9,093 nt of DNA from Bryobacterales bacterium (GTDB taxonomy: Bacteria; Acidobacteriota; Terriglobia; Bryobacterales; Bryobacteraceae). The notes below the pieces were generated by a model. That model saw only the letters and a program-made list of their open reading frames with translations. It made no database searches and was not told the DNA's origin. The translations under genes were made by a program, and so were the position numbers. Within the stretch, counting starts at the first letter, position 1. Every line of letters begins with the position of its first letter. Where the stretch lies: positions 9,145 through 18,237 of the forward strand of contig PLRZ01000158.1 of NCBI GenBank assembly GCA_003164075.1, written 5' to 3'. Below are positions 7,894 through 9,093 of this stretch, in pieces.

Positions 7894-8333
7894 TTGACTT
7901 TGATGAGACTACGGCTTTTCGCCTCTTCAGGCGACTTGGCGTTGGCCAGGGCACGTTCGCGATGTACCTCTTGATCTGTCCATCAGAGGACTGGTCGATA
8001 GTCGAGGACGATCTTAAGGCCGAGGCAGACGTCCAACTCGGCGTAAAGCTTCCGCTCAACGATATTGAAGTGCTTCTGCGGGAGCCCTCCTTGGCCGGCT
8101 ACTGTTCGGACCAGTCTGTGAGCGCTTTTCGAATCAAAGAGCTGAGTCACGCGGTCATATCGCTATTGGATACACACGTTGTGCGCCTAGAGCGAAGCGG
8201 AGGCCAACTACTTTTCCTGTCGACTCAGAACACTGCGGAACAACTGCTTGTCCAGACCCCAAACTTCCGGAGCCGCCTGACTGAAGTTCTTCGCATCACA
8301 CCGGACCCGTCGATTGGGGAGTTGACTGCTTGA
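7890..8333 (+). CDS. hypothetical protein, second gene of the ATPase cassette
   Basis: I do not recognise this 147-residue family. It is predicted soluble, with no signal peptide and no membrane segment. The N-terminus is acidic and helical (FDETTAFRLFRRLG). The most structured-looking part is the C-terminal third, where a hydrophobic strand QLLFLSTQN runs into AEQLLVQTPNFRSRLTEVLRI, a strand-helix unit that could bind a partner. ATG 7890 overlaps the ATPase stop as ATGA, with a weak purine-rich ribosome site (GAGAGA at 7877-7882). Its own TGA overlaps the TTG start of the next gene. This tight coupling suggests a fixed-ratio complex with the ATPase and the third protein. A role as adaptor, regulator or effector-associated domain is possible; none is shown. 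Confidence 0.8.
   Translation: MIDFDETTAFRLFRRLGVGQGTFAMYLLICPSEDWSIVEDDLKAEADVQLGVKLPLNDIEVLLREPSLAGYCSDQSVSAFRIKELSHAVISLLDTHVVRLERSGGQLLFLSTQNTAEQLLVQTPNFRSRLTEVLRITPDPSIGELTA
8316..8321 (+). promoter_or_regulatory. Shine-Dalgarno GGGGAG deciding a TTG start
   Basis: GGGGAG ends eight bases before TTG 8330, the best-placed ribosome site around this junction. The nearby ATG at 8343 is in another frame, so the TTG, overlapping the preceding stop as TTGA, is the likely start. An in-frame TTG at 8336 is the only close alternative. Confidence 0.6.
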
Positions 8334-8842
8334 GTTTGGAGGATGAACTGAAGGAGCTTGCGTGGCATCGTGAGGGACAGTATCAGGCTGCGCTCGACTC
8401 CGCAATTCAAGAGCATCCCAGCAACTTGTTACGCCAACTGAGGGCGTACTTGGCCGAACTGGCTGATCACGGTAAACTCAAAAAGACGTACGAGGGCCCA
8501 AGGAGTTTCGCGAAGGAAAACGATGTCGTGGAGCTCATCTGCGAAGGTGTCGAGTTCTCCTCCGATTCCGTTCTTGACTTCAACCTGCATCTATCGCCAA
8601 GCCAGATGGGATGGCGCCTTAGAGACTTCGAGTTCCATTTGGCGATCGCCAAAAGGCGCGTTCAGCACGTTCGAATCCACTTGACCGCGAAAGGCGCGTA
8701 CGACCCCCTGCGTGTGCCGCGTTGTCACATTCATGTGGACAACAGCGAACCACATATCCCGTTTCCAATCATTAATCCACGCCTCACACTGCACTTGGTT
8801 TGCGAGCATATTGAGCCAGCGATCGGCCGCGAGCCGGAGTGA
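8330..8842 (+). CDS. histidine-rich hypothetical protein, third gene of the ATPase cassette
   Basis: This is a 170-residue protein of a family I cannot name. The first 60 residues are helical and charged (LEDELKELAWHREGQYQAALDSA, then LLRQLRAYLAELADHGKL). The rest looks beta-rich and is rich in histidine: H103, H113, H117, H133 and H135 in CHIHVD, H142 in PHIPFP, H155, then C158 and H160 in CEH. The HxH and CxH pairs could form a metal site, which would fit an enzyme or toxin, but no known catalytic signature is visible. The start is TTG, overlapping the previous stop (TTGA), with a good GGGGAG ribosome site. No signal peptide or membrane helix is seen, so it is probably cytoplasmic. Its place as the last gene behind an NTPase resembles the effector slot of many defence cassettes; that is inference. 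Confidence 0.78.
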   Translation: MSLEDELKELAWHREGQYQAALDSAIQEHPSNLLRQLRAYLAELADHGKLKKTYEGPRSFAKENDVVELICEGVEFSSDSVLDFNLHLSPSQMGWRLRDFEFHLAIAKRRVQHVRIHLTAKGAYDPLRVPRCHIHVDNSEPHIPFPIINPRLTLHLVCEHIEPAIGREPE

Positions 8843-9093
8843 GCAGGAATTTGCGTGCCGTCAACATTTGCTGTTCTGCAGTACCTCGGCCCGCAATGAC
8901 GCGAAATAGTTCCCACCTCCCTGAAGTCGTCCTTATCCATTCCTGTTCTTGTACCTAGCAAACCGCCGAAAGTGAGGACCGTGCTGATCAGCGTCGAATT
9001 CTGCCGCGCCTCATTACGAATCCTTTTCTTCCCGTGGCATCTGGGCTGGATTGCTCCCCGTAAACGCACTTGCGGCAGCCGACCAGCAGGACA
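8843..9093. other. downstream region with no secure gene
   Basis: No terminator-like hairpin with a U-run follows the cassette. A plus-strand frame beginning with GTG at 8972 stays open to the window edge (about 40 codons) and could be the start of another gene. It lacks a ribosome site and a recognisable motif, so I do not call it. The minus strand also has only an unconvincing open frame that overlaps the cassette. Confidence 0.4.

Noticed and set aside
8972..9093. Possible new gene start running off the window
   Set aside because: It has only about 40 codons, a GTG start with no ribosome site and no recognisable sequence; it cannot be supported from this window.
1..9093. CRISPR arrays, tRNA or rRNA genes, complete insertion sequences
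   Set aside because: No regularly spaced direct repeats, no cloverleaf-like segments and no intact transposase with flanking inverted repeats were seen on reading both strands.

Overview
The window reads as chromosomal DNA from a GC-rich Gram-negative (diderm) bacterium. The evidence is a tripartite RND efflux system, which needs an outer membrane. Codon choice and the mix of genes would fit an Acidobacteriota-type genome, but nothing in the window proves a taxon, so that placement is a weak inference.

Layout. (1) Bases 2-3537 hold the 3' part of a membrane-fusion (periplasmic adaptor) gene and a complete 1032-residue RND permease, joined by an ATGA stop/start overlap. They form one efflux operon of the MdtA/MdtB-MdtC (HAE1) type. 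No outer-membrane channel gene follows. (2) Bases 3538-4344 hold no intact gene. On the minus strand lies the relic of a VRR-NUC nuclease, a phage-type domain, carrying two in-frame amber stops. (3) Bases 4345-5392 are a broken gene: a DUF5343-like winged-helix N-terminus, a Pro/Glu-rich linker and a nucleoside 2-deoxyribosyltransferase/TIR-like domain. The last is split by a frame change at about 5218-5226, where a short conserved stretch also appears to be missing. (4) Bases 5484-6428 encode a full-length tyrosine recombinase with all catalytic residues, preceded by a cluster of three mutually complementary repeat arms. (5) Bases 6640-8842 are a compact three-gene cassette: a STAND/AAA-like P-loop ATPase, a 147-residue protein of unknown family, and a 170-residue histidine-rich protein starting at TTG. 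Both junctions are 4-base stop/start overlaps (ATGA and TTGA). (6) Bases 8843-9093 show no secure gene.

Interpretation. A conserved efflux operon sits beside an accessory region that contains decayed phage-like and defence-like genes, a live integrase and a translationally coupled ATPase cassette. That composition is typical of a genomic island or defence island. The most interesting candidate for an undescribed system is the ATPase plus two small partners at 6640-8842. Its function cannot be named from the sequence; a defence role is inferred from gene company and architecture only.
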